Counted from the first letter of the stretch, positions 44,898 through 53,759 are shown. The stretch: DNA of 64,000 nucleotides from Paenibacillus sp. LS1 (GCF_026013365.1 NZ_JAPDOE010000008.1:62001-126000), one strand, 5' to 3'. Made by a program: numbers and translations. Notes: generated from the sequence alone by a model not told the origin.

Positions 44898-44931
44898 TTA
44901 AACGATCGTTTGATTCAAACAACTGTTTAAA
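44897..44931. promoter_or_regulatory. TetR-type operator overlapping the transcription start
   Basis: TTTAAACGATCGTTTGATTC... and its mirror CAAACAACTGTTTAAA make nested inverted repeats (TTTAAAC/GTTTAAA outside, GTTTGATTCAAAC inside) directly downstream of the -10 hexamer. This is the expected place for the TetR encoded at 46296. Confidence 0.6.
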
Positions 44932-44969
44932 TCAAATTAGAACTATTTTAGTAATGGAGGACACCTTTT

Positions 44970-46130
44970 ATGTTGCAGGCATTACGTACATTGTTTAAAA
45001 AACCGCCAGTGATCGTGGGGATCGTAACAGCACTTATGTTCCAAGTGATCTTTAGCGTGATCTGGATGACCGCATATTCTGGAGTAAATGACCGTACGAA
45101 AGAACTAACGGTTGCGATTGTGAATGAGGACGGAGAAATGTCCAAAGGAATCGTAGATTCCCTCGCAGGAACACTGCCTTTCCACACCGTATCCAATCTG
45201 AGTGCGGCTGAGGCGTTGGATCAGCTGAATCATCACAAAGTACACATGGTGCTGGATATCCCGGCTGGATTTAACGAATTGCTTCAAACGGCTGGCTCAA
45301 CCGCTGAGATTAAATACACCATTAATGAAGCGAACCCGGTTACGATTAAAAGCATGATGCAAGGTGTATCACAAAGTGTGACAAACACGATTAACAAACA
45401 AGCTACAGCACAAGGGGTACAGACGGTGTTGACCGCTTCAGGCGCACCTGCGGATCAGGCAGCTGAAGCCGCTACGAACCTCACTACCCGAGTGGAAGGA
45501 ACGACAACGTCCATCAACCCGGTTAACGGGATGAATAATCAGATGGTGCCAATGATGATGGTACTGGCTTCGTATGTAGGGGCCATGATTATGGGGATGA
45601 ATCTCCAGACAGCGATGGGCATGTTGTCCTCTACTTATTCCCGCTTGACTTTGTTTGGCGCCAGAGTAGTCATTAACGTGGGTTCCGCATTGGTCGTTTC
45701 CTTGCTGGGATCATCATTGATCGTGGCATTGGGCGGACAGATTGAACAAGGATTCGTCGCATTCTGGTTGTTCCAGGCGCTCTTCCTGTGCACGTTCATG
45801 TTCTTCTCCCAGTTCTTCCTGATCTGCTTCGGACCAGCAGGAAGTCTGTTCAACATCATCTCACTGTCCTTGCAACTGGTATCCTCCGGTGCAATGGTAC
45901 CGCGTGAATTGCTGAACAGCTTCTATAGCGGCATTGGGCAGTACCTGCCTGCAACATACGCCGTTCAGGGTATTTTGAGCGTGCAATTGGGAGGCCCAGG
46001 AGTTCAGTCTGCTGCGGGCTCTATCGTGATTGTACTGTTGGTTGCAGTTGCTTTGTCACTGGTCGTGACATTGTTGAAAAAACAACGCATGCCAGCTGGG
46101 GCACCAAGCCCGGCTCAAGCGAACAGCTAA
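44970..46130 (+). CDS. YhgE/Pip-like ABC-2-type membrane protein
   Basis: 386 residues, GGAGG upstream. One N-terminal membrane segment, an extracellular region of ~150 residues (LTVAIVNEDGEMSKGIVDSL), then five C-terminal membrane segments (MMVLASYVGAMIMGMNLQTA; QFFLICFGPAGSLFNIISLS). This is the DUF3533/YhgE-Pip layout. Relatives act in export or as phage receptors, and no ATPase gene is adjacent. Expression is likely repressed by the downstream TetR through the operator at 44897. Confidence 0.82.
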   Translation: MLQALRTLFKKPPVIVGIVTALMFQVIFSVIWMTAYSGVNDRTKELTVAIVNEDGEMSKGIVDSLAGTLPFHTVSNLSAAEALDQLNHHKVHMVLDIPAGFNELLQTAGSTAEIKYTINEANPVTIKSMMQGVSQSVTNTINKQATAQGVQTVLTASGAPADQAAEAATNLTTRVEGTTTSINPVNGMNNQMVPMMMVLASYVGAMIMGMNLQTAMGMLSSTYSRLTLFGARVVINVGSALVVSLLGSSLIVALGGQIEQGFVAFWLFQALFLCTFMFFSQFFLICFGPAGSLFNIISLSLQLVSSGAMVPRELLNSFYSGIGQYLPATYAVQGILSVQLGGPGVQSAAGSIVIVLLVAVALSLVVTLLKKQRMPAGAPSPAQANS

Positions 46131-46178
46131 TACAGCAGCTGTATAGGATGCATATCATTGCTTCATAGGATAGGACAA

Positions 46179-46205
46179 GCACCCCGATGATTTTCATCGG
46201 GGTGC
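46179..46205. terminator. Hairpin after the YhgE-like gene
   Basis: Perfect GCACCCCGATGA-TTT-TCATCGGGGTGC. The T-tract that follows is weak (TTGGTGT), so termination may be partial. Confidence 0.6.
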
Positions 46206-46295
46206 TTGGTGTAATATAATAGACAGATAGAGTACCTGACTACAGCCCTTGAGCTGGAGCGAATGAAATGAACGGACAAGAGGGAGCGGGACGGA

Positions 46296-46895
46296 ATGAC
46301 GGAACCGGAGTTGGATATCAAAACGAGGATACTGCTTGCAGCCAAGAAGCTTTTTGCACAGCAGGGGTATGACGGGACGAGTGTTCGTCAAATCTGTGAT
46401 GAGGCGGGTGCCAATGTATCGCTGGTCTCATACCATTTTGGCGGAAAAGAAAAGGTGTTCGAAGCATTATTCGAGCATTTTTTCCCTGGGCATATGATGA
46501 ACTCGCTGGCGGAAGAGTCCATGTCCTCGCCTGTGGAAGGTATCCGACGAATTATTGGTGAAGTTGTGAAGTTCACGATGACGGACCGGGAGATGAGCGA
46601 TATTGTGCAGCTTGAGATTACACTGCGTACACATCGCACAGCTACCGTATTTCGTTTTCTGGACCCTGTTTGGAGCCGAGTGAGGGAACTGCTGCAAGAA
46701 GGAAAAGACCAGGGATTGTTCCAGGTCGAGTCCGTGTCTTATGCGATGCTTCAGGTTATGGGTGTGGCTTTGGCGCATAAACGGGCCAAGAATTCACGAT
46801 TTGGCTTTGATTATCAGGAAATGAATACAGACGAGCTCGCTGAGCAGACGATTGAGTTCGTACTTCGAGGATTGGGAGTGAACAGCCATGAATGA
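46296..46895 (+). CDS. TetR-family transcriptional regulator
   Basis: 199 residues. The N-terminal HTH reads LFAQQGYDGTSVRQICDEAG then ANVSLVSYHFGGKEKVFEAL. The C-terminal domain is TetR_C-like (VQLEITLRTHRTATVFRFLD). GGGAGCGGGACGG precedes the ATG. Its stop overlaps the nfrA start by eight bases, and the upstream membrane gene has a matching palindromic operator, so it probably controls both. Confidence 0.9.
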   Translation: MTEPELDIKTRILLAAKKLFAQQGYDGTSVRQICDEAGANVSLVSYHFGGKEKVFEALFEHFFPGHMMNSLAEESMSSPVEGIRRIIGEVVKFTMTDREMSDIVQLEITLRTHRTATVFRFLDPVWSRVRELLQEGKDQGLFQVESVSYAMLQVMGVALAHKRAKNSRFGFDYQEMNTDELAEQTIEFVLRGLGVNSHE

Positions 46896-47631
46896 AACGA
46901 TTGAGTTGATGATGAAACACCGCTCTGTACGCAAATTTAAGCCAGACCCGGTGAGTGATGAGCAGCTTGCAGCCATCGTAGCGGCTGGGCAGATGGCTTC
47001 CTCTTCAAGTAGTGTGCAAGCCTATACCGTAATTGCTGTGACGGACTTGGAGCAGAAAGCCGAGCTGGCTGAATTGGCAGGCAATCAGGCCTACGTCAAT
47101 GAATGTCCTGTGTTTCTTGTATGGTGTGCTGATCTGTATCGGCTGAGTGATGCTGCGAAACGTCATCTTCCTGAGAAGGAATCGTATGCCGATTCCACAG
47201 AGAATTTCATGGTAGCCACAATTGATGCTGCACTGGCTTCCCAGAATGCTGCTCTTGCAGCAGAGTCACTTGGCTTTGGAATCGTATATATCGGCGGGCT
47301 TCGTACCCGGATTGAGGAAGTAGCCGAGTTGTTGGGATTGCCGGAGGGCGTATATCCGGTGTATGGCATGTGCATTGGTGTTGCAGATCAGGAAACGGGA
47401 ATTCGGCCACGTCTGCCACTGGATGCAGTTCTGCATCATAATCGTTATAATGCCGAGCAGAGCATCAAAGGTGTTGAGCAGTACGACGAGACAACGACGG
47501 CGTACATGAAAGAACGGACCAATGGTGAACGAACGACCCCATGGTCCGAACTGATGGCGAAGCGCCTGACTGAGCCAACACGGTTGCAAGTGAGACCATT
47601 TCTGGAAGGCAAAGGATTTTTGAAGCGTTAA
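46888..47631 (+). CDS. nfrA: NfrA-type FMN-dependent NADPH oxidoreductase (nitroreductase fold)
   Basis: 247 residues; the start overlaps the TetR gene. The sequence follows Bacillus NfrA closely: MMKHRSVRKFKPDPVSDEQL, SSSSVQAYTVIAVTD, then DAALASQNAALAAESLGFGI and YIGGLRTRIEEVAELLGLPE. It reduces flavins, nitro compounds or quinones with NADPH. Translational coupling to the regulator suggests induction by the same ligand. Confidence 0.9.
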   Translation: MNETIELMMKHRSVRKFKPDPVSDEQLAAIVAAGQMASSSSSVQAYTVIAVTDLEQKAELAELAGNQAYVNECPVFLVWCADLYRLSDAAKRHLPEKESYADSTENFMVATIDAALASQNAALAAESLGFGIVYIGGLRTRIEEVAELLGLPEGVYPVYGMCIGVADQETGIRPRLPLDAVLHHNRYNAEQSIKGVEQYDETTTAYMKERTNGERTTPWSELMAKRLTEPTRLQVRPFLEGKGFLKR

Positions 47632-47647
47632 GTTATATTATGAATTA

Positions 47648-47683
47648 GAAGTCAGTCGGGGCGCAGCCGACTGGCTTCTTTGT
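47648..47683. terminator. Terminator after nfrA
   Basis: GAAGTCAGTCGG...CCGACTGGCTTC followed by TTTGTGTTTTG. Confidence 0.7.
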
Positions 47684-47747
47684 GTTTTGTTGTAAAGTGC
47701 TGTGTTGGCACGGGCAAGCGAGAGTACTTGCGTCTACCAGATTGTAA

Positions 47748-48554
47748 TCAAGTTAAGCCGTAGAAACGCTTCGTATTCTGATAAAAGAGACGGGCGGCCC
47801 GCTCGGTTCCCATGCCAGTGATTTCACTCCATGCCTGGATGACCTGTCTGGTCATGGCCGGGTGTGTCATTCGTCCCTGAAATGGTCCTTCGAAGGGCCA
47901 AGGTCCGTCGGTCTCGGCCATCACTTGTTCGGATGGATATTGCCGGGCGAGTTCACGAATCTCTTCTTCATACCGAATATCTGGCGTGAAGGAAATGAAA
48001 TAACCATTGTCCGCCATGCGCCTTATGGTTTGGTGAGATCCTTTGAACCAGTGGAAGTGAGCACGTCGGAAATGATACTGCTCCAGCAGATCACAGACGA
48101 TATCCGCATCTTCGTATACCGCATGAAGGACAAGTGGTTTGTTATGCTTTTTGGCGAGTTGGATGAAACGTTCAAGTAGTTCGATATACCCGCTCTGATC
48201 GAAGTGCTGTCCTGCCTGCTCCGCTTCCAGACGGTTGTAATAGGGAAGCCCAACTTCTCCTATGGCTATGGCTTGTCCCATATGCTTCTCAATCCATTGG
48301 AAGAACAGGTCCATTTCTGCAACGGAGGGCAGTTCCTGTTCCGGATGGAAACCGAAGGCCGGATAGATGGTGCGTGGATGTTGCTTTGCAAGCTCCAGAT
48401 TGGCCTGGGCAGAAGCAAGATTCATGGACACGGCAATGACTGCTTCGACTTGCTGAGACTTGAATGATAGCAGCATCTCACGTTGTTCGTCAGGTGTATA
48501 CTGATCGAAGTGAATATGAGCATCAATTAAGGGTGCGAAAGCTTGAGCATGCAC
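47748..48554 (-). CDS. TatD-family metal-dependent hydrolase
   Basis: 268 residues from GTG 48554, nine bases after AGGAGG; an in-frame ATG at 48578 lies before that site and is not used. Metal motifs of the TatD barrel: LIDAHIHFDQY, AIGEVGLPYYN, KPLVLHAVYEDADIV and AETDGPWPFEG. Family members are DNases or amidohydrolases. The PLVLHAVY and TDGPWP variants are common in firmicute orthologues. It sits after the thiamine importer's terminator. Confidence 0.85.
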   Translation of the reverse strand: MHAQAFAPLIDAHIHFDQYTPDEQREMLLSFKSQQVEAVIAVSMNLASAQANLELAKQHPRTIYPAFGFHPEQELPSVAEMDLFFQWIEKHMGQAIAIGEVGLPYYNRLEAEQAGQHFDQSGYIELLERFIQLAKKHNKPLVLHAVYEDADIVCDLLEQYHFRRAHFHWFKGSHQTIRRMADNGYFISFTPDIRYEEEIRELARQYPSEQVMAETDGPWPFEGPFQGRMTHPAMTRQVIQAWSEITGMGTERAARLFYQNTKRFYGLT

Positions 48555-48644
48555 GAGGGAATTCCTCCTTGTGTTCATTTATATTTTAACTATGTTACGC
48601 AGAATTCCTTATGGTGGATCACCCATTAAAGGAAAATAATAACT

Positions 48645-48674
48645 TAAAAACCCGCGCTATTATGATAGGCGGGC
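48645..48674 (-). terminator. Terminator of the thiamine-precursor importer operon
   Basis: On the minus strand, AGCCCGC...GCGCGGGTTTTTAAG. The stem overlaps the stop codon of the ATPase gene. Confidence 0.65.
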
Positions 48675-49517
48675 TTTCTGCTGTTCTTCTCTCATCCACT
48701 GTGCAATCTGCCGTTTGCGCTCAAGGAATGCGGATTCCTCCGTAATTTCTTCTCGTCTTGGGCGATCAAAAGGAATATGAACCTCATGCAGCACCGTTGC
48801 AGGTCGGTTGGATAATACATAGACCCGATCCGCAAGCAGCAATGCTTCTTCGATGTTGTGGGTGATGAACAGCACCGAGCGGCGGTTCTGTTCCCAGATA
48901 TCGAGCAGCCAGCGCTGCATGTCGCTACGTGTCAGTGCATCCAGCGCGCTGAAAGGTTCGTCCAGCAGCATCAGTTCCTGCGGACTGAGCAGGGCACGCA
49001 AAAATGCAGCACGCTGCTGCATTCCGCCCGACAGCATATGAGGATAGGCCTGCTCGAACCCGGCAAGACCAACGCTGCTTAACCACTTTCGAGCCTCTGT
49101 AAGTGCTTCGGCCCGAGGAGGAGCGCTTGAAGCTACTTCACCAGCAAGCAGTACATTGTCTTCAATGGTACGCCATGGGAAAAGAGCGGGCTGTTGCGGC
49201 ATATAACTGATCTTGCCACGTTGGCCCGTCACATCATGACCATTCATCAGCACTTGCCCTTCCTGTGGATTCAGCAGACCGCCGATGATATGGAACAGGG
49301 TGCTTTTGCCGCAACCAGAAGGCCCAACGATAGCGACAAACTCACCTTGCTCCACAGTCAGGGACAGGCCGTTCAGAACCGATAACCTGCTCCGTCGTTC
49401 GCGGAATGATGCATGCACATTAACAACGTCCAGTGCAGGTGGAACCAGAGCAGGAGTAGCATTGGCAGGTTGATCAGGGGTAGCCGAGTGAAACTTTTCA
49501 CCATGCTTGGGCTCCAT
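48660..49517 (-). CDS. thiZ: ABC transporter ATP-binding protein of thiamine-precursor importer (ThiZ-like)
   Basis: 285 residues from ATG 49517 with GAGGAGG ten bases upstream; a start at 49568 has only AGGAAG, and the full frame overlaps the permease gene. A Pro/Ala-rich N-terminal tail of ~35 residues precedes the ABC domain: Walker A GPSGCGKST, Q-loop YMPQQPALFPWR, signature MLSGGMQQRAAF, Walker B LMLLDEPFSALD, H-loop LFITHNIEEAL. NitT/TauT subfamily. Last gene of the TPP-riboswitch operon. Confidence 0.87.
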   Translation of the reverse strand: MEPKHGEKFHSATPDQPANATPALVPPALDVVNVHASFRERRSRLSVLNGLSLTVEQGEFVAIVGPSGCGKSTLFHIIGGLLNPQEGQVLMNGHDVTGQRGKISYMPQQPALFPWRTIEDNVLLAGEVASSAPPRAEALTEARKWLSSVGLAGFEQAYPHMLSGGMQQRAAFLRALLSPQELMLLDEPFSALDALTRSDMQRWLLDIWEQNRRSVLFITHNIEEALLLADRVYVLSNRPATVLHEVHIPFDRPRREEITEESAFLERKRQIAQWMREEQQKARLS

Positions 49518-49605
49518 TACGCTTGCTCCTCCTCTAGGCAGGACTTGTGCGTCCTGTTGTCGATTCATATGATCATCACTTCCTAATATACAGATTACAT
49601 CTTTA

Positions 49606-50364
49606 CTACCGCTTCTGTGGCCGCCAGCGCACGAGCAGCTTCTCCAGCAGCGCAATGAGCAGGAAGAGCAGCAAGCTGAGCGCGACAATAATCATGATTG
49701 CCACGAATAGACGATCGGTGCGATAAGCCGACTTTTGCAGCATCATATAATAACCAATACCCTTGTCTGCACCAATCCATTCGGCAATGATGGCACCCAT
49801 CACGCTATAGGTAGCGGCGATTTTGACACCGGAGAACACGGATGGCAGGGCATGAGGAAGCTCCAGCTTCCAGAAGATCTGGTGACGTTTCGCACCAGCC
49901 ATGCGCATATAGTTCATCATCGCCGCGTCGGTACGGGTCAAGCCGTCCATGGCCGCCACTGCGACAGGGAAGAAGCAGACCAGGATGATGGTAATCAGCT
50001 TGGGCAACAGCCCGAATCCGAACCAGATTAACAGGAGCGGCGCCAGCGCGATGGTCGGGATATTTTGACTAAGAATAAGTAAAGGATACAAGGCTGACTT
50101 GAGAAAAGGGACCAAATGCAGCACCATCGCAATCAGCAATCCGACCGCTGTGCCAGCCGCGAATCCGATCAGCGTTAACTGAATGGTTGCGGAGGCATGC
50201 ATGCCAAGTCGCTCGGCCTGGGATGCTGCTTCGCGGGCGATATCGGACGGTGCTGGCAGCATCCATTTCTCAATATGGAACAGGGAGACAGCTCCCTGCC
50301 ATATTGCTATAAAGAGAATAACCGCCACAAAGGGCGGCCATACACTTTTGAAATAGGCATGCAT
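49606..50364 (-). CDS. thiX: ABC transporter permease of thiamine-precursor importer (ThiX-like)
   Basis: 252 residues, six membrane segments. The BPD_transp_1 EAA loop is MNYMRMAGAKRHQIFWKLEL. The GADKGIGYYMMLQKSAYRTD ending is typical of hydroxymethylpyrimidine/formyl-aminopyrimidine permeases. Its ATG overlaps the stop of the upstream gene by one base (TAATG), indicating translational coupling. Confidence 0.88.
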   Translation of the reverse strand: MHAYFKSVWPPFVAVILFIAIWQGAVSLFHIEKWMLPAPSDIAREAASQAERLGMHASATIQLTLIGFAAGTAVGLLIAMVLHLVPFLKSALYPLLILSQNIPTIALAPLLLIWFGFGLLPKLITIILVCFFPVAVAAMDGLTRTDAAMMNYMRMAGAKRHQIFWKLELPHALPSVFSGVKIAATYSVMGAIIAEWIGADKGIGYYMMLQKSAYRTDRLFVAIMIIVALSLLLFLLIALLEKLLVRWRPQKR

Positions 50365-50654
50365 TAGCGATATTTCTCCGTCAGGGTGTCCATACTGAAG
50401 CCGGTTGGGCTGTGGGCGATTTTGATCTGAGAGATGATGCTTGGGCTGCCAGCCTCCACGAGTACCTCGTGCATTTTACGGACAACCTCGAGCAGTTCCT
50501 CCAGTTCCCCCTCCATCGTGGTGTCGAGCGCGTTCACCTGATACTTCAGGCCAGATTGCTGAATAACTTCAATGGCGCGATCTACGTAAGGATAAGAATT
50601 CTCGCCATTTGGCGTTTTCGGAATAACCTGAATGCTAAGTAGTGTGCTTGCCAT
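50364..50654 (-). CDS. Thiamine-binding protein, MTH1187/YkoF-like (DUF77)
   Basis: 96 residues from ATG 50654 with AAAGGAG upstream; the frame extends further without a ribosome site. MTH1187 features: ASTLLSIQVIPKTPNGENSY, the substrate-proximal VNALDTTMEGELEELLEVVR, and IKIAHSPTGFSMDTLTEKY. These ferredoxin-like proteins bind thiamine or its pyrimidine part in the cytosol. Location in the TPP-riboswitch operon supports that role. Confidence 0.88.
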   Translation of the reverse strand: MASTLLSIQVIPKTPNGENSYPYVDRAIEVIQQSGLKYQVNALDTTMEGELEELLEVVRKMHEVLVEAGSPSIISQIKIAHSPTGFSMDTLTEKYR

Positions 50655-50699
50655 GAGAGTCACGGCTCCTTTCGGGTTAAATTGCATGATTTGAACTAG

Positions 50700-50887
50700 A
50701 TCACACTTATCACTTCGATTGCAGTATCCTCTTACGATCACTGTTATCCCCGGATTTCTTTAATGAATTTTAATGGAGGAAATCCGGGGATAGCATATGC
50801 TTCCGATGCAGCTTTCTTTCAGAAAGCTTTTAGGCGAACACTATGTTCTTTAGATGGATTCTACACTCTTCGTTCTTGTGTACATAA
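50700..50887. repeat. Intergenic inverted-repeat element, copy 3, inside the thi operon
   Basis: Starts TCACACTTATCACTTCGATT and ends CTTCGTTCTTGTGTACA. It contains ATCACTGTTATCCCCGGATT, the GGGGATAGCATATGCTTCCG segment and AGCTTTCTTTCAGAAAGCTT. It sits between the binding-protein gene and the DUF77 gene of one transcription unit. Confidence 0.75.
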
Positions 50888-50910
50888 AGGTCAACTTAAC
50901 AGTTAGATTA

Positions 50911-51951
50911 TTATTGGGGTAAAAACTCGTTCGTATATGCTTTGCTCACATCGATCTGTTCATCGAGCAGTTTTTTGCTAAACATCCAGTCGGTGTAGTT
51001 CTGCCATACTTCTTGTTTTTGTTCTCCCCAGCGCGGGGCGTCATCCGTGTACTTTGGACTAAGCCACTTCTGGCTTGCCAGTACCAATTCCTTGTCCAGA
51101 TCCGGTACAGCTTTGATTAGAATGTTCGCTGCGTCTTCGGGATGATCAATCGCATATTGATATCCTTCGGAAGTGGCTTTCAGGAATGCTTTCACCAGCT
51201 CAGGATCGTTCTGAATCGTCTGCTCGTTCGTTACGAGGACAGGCGTGTAATAATCCAATGCATCTGAATAATCCTTCACATATAACATGTCGATCGGTTC
51301 CCCGCGCAGTTCGGCTTCAATACCCGTCCAAGCGTAGAAAATCCACGCGAAATCAATGTCCCGTTTTACTGCGGTAAAAAAGTCAGCGTCACCCATGTTA
51401 ATGTTTTTCACTTTGGATACATCAGCTCCGTCGCCTTCCATAATGGATTGCATTACGGCTTCTTCAACAGGGGAGCCCCAGCCGCCATAGGTTTTACCTT
51501 CAAAATCTTTGGGTGACTTGATATTCCGATCCGCTGGAGCAGCGAACCCGGATGTATTATGCTGAATAACTGCTGCAATGGAGACGAGTGGAACACCCTG
51601 TGTGCGGGCTTGAGTTACACTCTCCTGATAGCTTACACCAAAAGGCACTTCATTCGATGCAACCATCGTATCTGCGCCTCCGGTACCTGGTTGAACAATC
51701 TCCACGTTCAAGCCTTCGGCCTTGTAAAAACCTTGATCCACGGCCGCATACAGGCCGGTATGATTCGTATTTGGTGTCCAGTCGAGCACCACTTTAATAT
51801 CTTTCAGGGCGGCAGTGTCACCTTCGTTGCTGCTTTCCGCATTCGTGCTGCCGTTCTGTTCTGTCGGGGCAGCTTCTTTGCCGCCACATGCGGCTACCGT
51901 CACCAGTAGTACACATAAGAGCAACAGTCCCATTGTTTTACGCCATTTCAT
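50911..51951 (-). CDS. thiY: Thiamine-precursor ABC substrate-binding lipoprotein (ThiY-like)
   Basis: 346 residues. ATG 51951 with GAAGGAGAG eight bases upstream; the extension to 52020 is rejected. Lipobox VAACGG. The NMT1/THI5 fold is clear: KVVLDWTPNTNHTGLYAAVD near the mature N-terminus, VPFGVSYQESVTQARTQGVP, and DIDFAWIFYAWTGIEAELRG. The family binds pyrimidine precursors of thiamine (HMP, formylaminopyrimidine). It is the first gene after the TPP riboswitch. Confidence 0.92.
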   Translation of the reverse strand: MKWRKTMGLLLLCVLLVTVAACGGKEAAPTEQNGSTNAESSNEGDTAALKDIKVVLDWTPNTNHTGLYAAVDQGFYKAEGLNVEIVQPGTGGADTMVASNEVPFGVSYQESVTQARTQGVPLVSIAAVIQHNTSGFAAPADRNIKSPKDFEGKTYGGWGSPVEEAVMQSIMEGDGADVSKVKNINMGDADFFTAVKRDIDFAWIFYAWTGIEAELRGEPIDMLYVKDYSDALDYYTPVLVTNEQTIQNDPELVKAFLKATSEGYQYAIDHPEDAANILIKAVPDLDKELVLASQKWLSPKYTDDAPRWGEQKQEVWQNYTDWMFSKKLLDEQIDVSKAYTNEFLPQ

Positions 51952-52089
51952 CTGTGGTTCTCTCCTTCGGTATGTCCGGCCGATTGGCACGGGGTACTCC
52001 TTGGCTTCATATCCAATCATCTTGCATAAATCGACAGATTTATACCAGTTGAGATCTGGATGACGTTATTTTTTATTCAAAAAGAACAT

Positions 52090-52116
52090 CAAAAAGCGCC
52101 CCGTAATCCGGGACGC
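52090..52116 (-). terminator. Expression-platform terminator of the TPP riboswitch
   Basis: On the minus strand, GCGTCCCG-GATTA-CGGGGCGC followed by TTTTTGATG. It lies between the riboswitch and thiY and would be formed when TPP is bound. Confidence 0.8.
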
Positions 52117-52159
52117 GTGCAGGCGTTAGAGAGGTGGCGTTCAGCCATAGGGCTGTGCC

Positions 52160-52275
52160 ATTTCGATATACTCCGATTCCTACGCTGGCATGATCCAGAT
52201 CAGGTCTAAGGGTTAGTATCTTGGTGGGATACACTCTCAGCCGGCCAATTCCGACTCCCCTGGGAAACTATGAAG
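52160..52275 (-). promoter_or_regulatory. TPP riboswitch (THI element)
   Basis: Read on the minus strand: GGGGAGTCGG, then CTGAGAG, ACCCTTAGACCTGATCTGGA, TCATGCCAGCGTAGGAA. These are the universally conserved blocks of the thiamine pyrophosphate aptamer in correct order. It controls the thiY-DUF77-thiX-thiZ operon by transcription termination. Confidence 0.93.
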
Positions 52276-52360
52276 TTACGGGCATTACTAGGTGTAATTA
52301 TAGGCCAGCAGGTGGACCGTGTCCAGTCAGGAACTGGATGGGGACACGTATGAAGTTATC

Positions 52361-52396
52361 AAACAGGCCGTTATATATATGTATAACAGCCTGTTT
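52361..52396. terminator. Hairpin between epimerase gene and thi operon
   Basis: AAACAGGC-cgTTATA...TATAAca-GCCTGTTT, symmetrical with weak T-tracts. It probably ends the epimerase transcript on the minus strand. Confidence 0.5.
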
Positions 52397-52417
52397 AAAT
52401 GTGTTATTTTCAATAAT

Positions 52418-53173
52418 TTATCGTGGTGAATCATATAAGGAAATCTGGCTGAGTGCAAAAGCATCGGATTTCGGGTCATAACCTACCTGTTTCTGAGTGG
52501 TTTCCAGATTCAATCGTTTAAACCTATTATTCGAGATCCCATGCAGTATGGTGAAGGGCTCCAGATCGGTAGCCGTAATTGCTTTGAACATCAAATCACA
52601 CAAGTCAGCCGGACTAATATACGCGCTCATATCCCTTGCCTCCAGCACTGGTCCGTCCGGTTGAAAATCATCATATGCACCTATACGTATTGCTACACTT
52701 TGTAAACCTTCGGTATACGCAAAATAGGAAGCGAGCGATTCTCCAAAACATTTGCTAACTCCGTTCAAATTCCGTGGGCGTGTCGGCATGTCCGGATAGA
52801 CTTGAGAATCAATAGGATACCCCTCGATCGTCTGTGCACTGCTTGCCAGAATGACTCTCTTCACACCTTGGTCCTTAGCTGCACGGAATACATTAAATGT
52901 ACCTTTGATATTGATGTCCAACAACGATTCATAAAACCCTGCATGCGGGGAGGGGTCTCCAGCCAAATGTACAACCACATCTATGCCTTCGCAAGCATGC
53001 TGACAGGCTTCGGGATCTGTCACATCCAGTATCATGATCTCATGGCTGGTCCCTTGATACGTATGCAGTCTGTCGATATTCAAATCTGTTAGTCGCAGGT
53101 GAAATGCTTCTGACAAGTGTTGGGACAAGTCACGTCCAATTTTTCCGGCTGCGCCGGTAATTAAAATGTTCAT
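52418..53173 (-). CDS. NAD-dependent epimerase/dehydratase (short-chain dehydrogenase fold)
   Basis: 251 residues. The N-terminal nucleotide-binding motif is ILITGAAGKIGRDLSQHL. VVHLAGDPSPH and the catalytic-type NGVSKCFGESLASYFA follow; the usual Tyr of the YxxxK motif appears replaced (SKCFGES), which is seen in some uronate-dehydrogenase-like members. GGAG stands seven bases before the ATG. It is co-directional with the VOC gene upstream (16 bp apart). The substrate is probably a sugar or sugar acid but is not determined. Confidence 0.82.
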   Translation of the reverse strand: MNILITGAAGKIGRDLSQHLSEAFHLRLTDLNIDRLHTYQGTSHEIMILDVTDPEACQHACEGIDVVVHLAGDPSPHAGFYESLLDINIKGTFNVFRAAKDQGVKRVILASSAQTIEGYPIDSQVYPDMPTRPRNLNGVSKCFGESLASYFAYTEGLQSVAIRIGAYDDFQPDGPVLEARDMSAYISPADLCDLMFKAITATDLEPFTILHGISNNRFKRLNLETTQKQVGYDPKSDAFALSQISLYDSPR

Positions 53174-53189
53174 AAATCAGCTCCAATTC

Positions 53190-53576
53190 TTAGCGCTGGA
53201 AGAACTCAATCCATTCCTTTTCAGGTCCATAGATGAAGAAATAACGGTAACCGTTAGGCAGTGTGATAATCTCTCCATCGATAAATTCGGCTTCGGTGGC
53301 TTGGATGCGTTTGTACTCAGAATCAAGATCATCCACGTGGATGGCAAAATGGTGCACGGTTCCTTCGGCCGGCAGCTTGTCGCTGTATCCTTGAATTAAC
53401 TCAATTTCCGTCTCATGGCTACCATTGAAGCCGAGAAAGGCAAGCTGAATGACGCCGTTGGTATGCGTCACCCGGTCTTTCAATTCCAATCCAACAACCT
53501 CCGTATAGAAACGGAGTGTGGTCTCCAGATCACGAACGGCAATGCCGACGTGGTCAATGCGTTTTTGAAAACTCAT
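53190..53576 (-). CDS. VOC-family (glyoxalase-like) protein
   Basis: 128 residues, AAGGAGG upstream of the ATG at 53576. Methylmalonyl-CoA-epimerase/glyoxalase-like: IDHVGIAVRDLETTLRFYTE with first metal His, ETEIELIQGYSD with metal Glu, VHHFAIHVDDLDSEYKRIQA and EKEWIEFFQR. All four VOC metal positions seem occupied. First gene of a two-gene unit with the epimerase/dehydratase. Confidence 0.85.
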   Translation of the reverse strand: MSFQKRIDHVGIAVRDLETTLRFYTEVVGLELKDRVTHTNGVIQLAFLGFNGSHETEIELIQGYSDKLPAEGTVHHFAIHVDDLDSEYKRIQATEAEFIDGEIITLPNGYRYFFIYGPEKEWIEFFQR

Positions 53577-53759
53577 AATCCAATTCCTCCTTATGTATTG
53601 AATGTTTCTACCATTTTAAGGGATATCATATGGCTGTATTACGGGGTTGTCAAATATAGTTTTAAATTGGAAAAATCACAATTGTTCACAGAATGTTCAC
53701 TTATGTGGAGGGTTTCGTCATCTCTATAATTACGAAGGTAAACAGAGAGGATGAGAGAA

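Noticed and set aside
49518..49688. Cys/Ser-rich N-terminal extension of the ThiZ-like ATPase
   Set aside because: The extension overlaps the permease gene in another frame, and a strong ribosome site marks the start at 49517.
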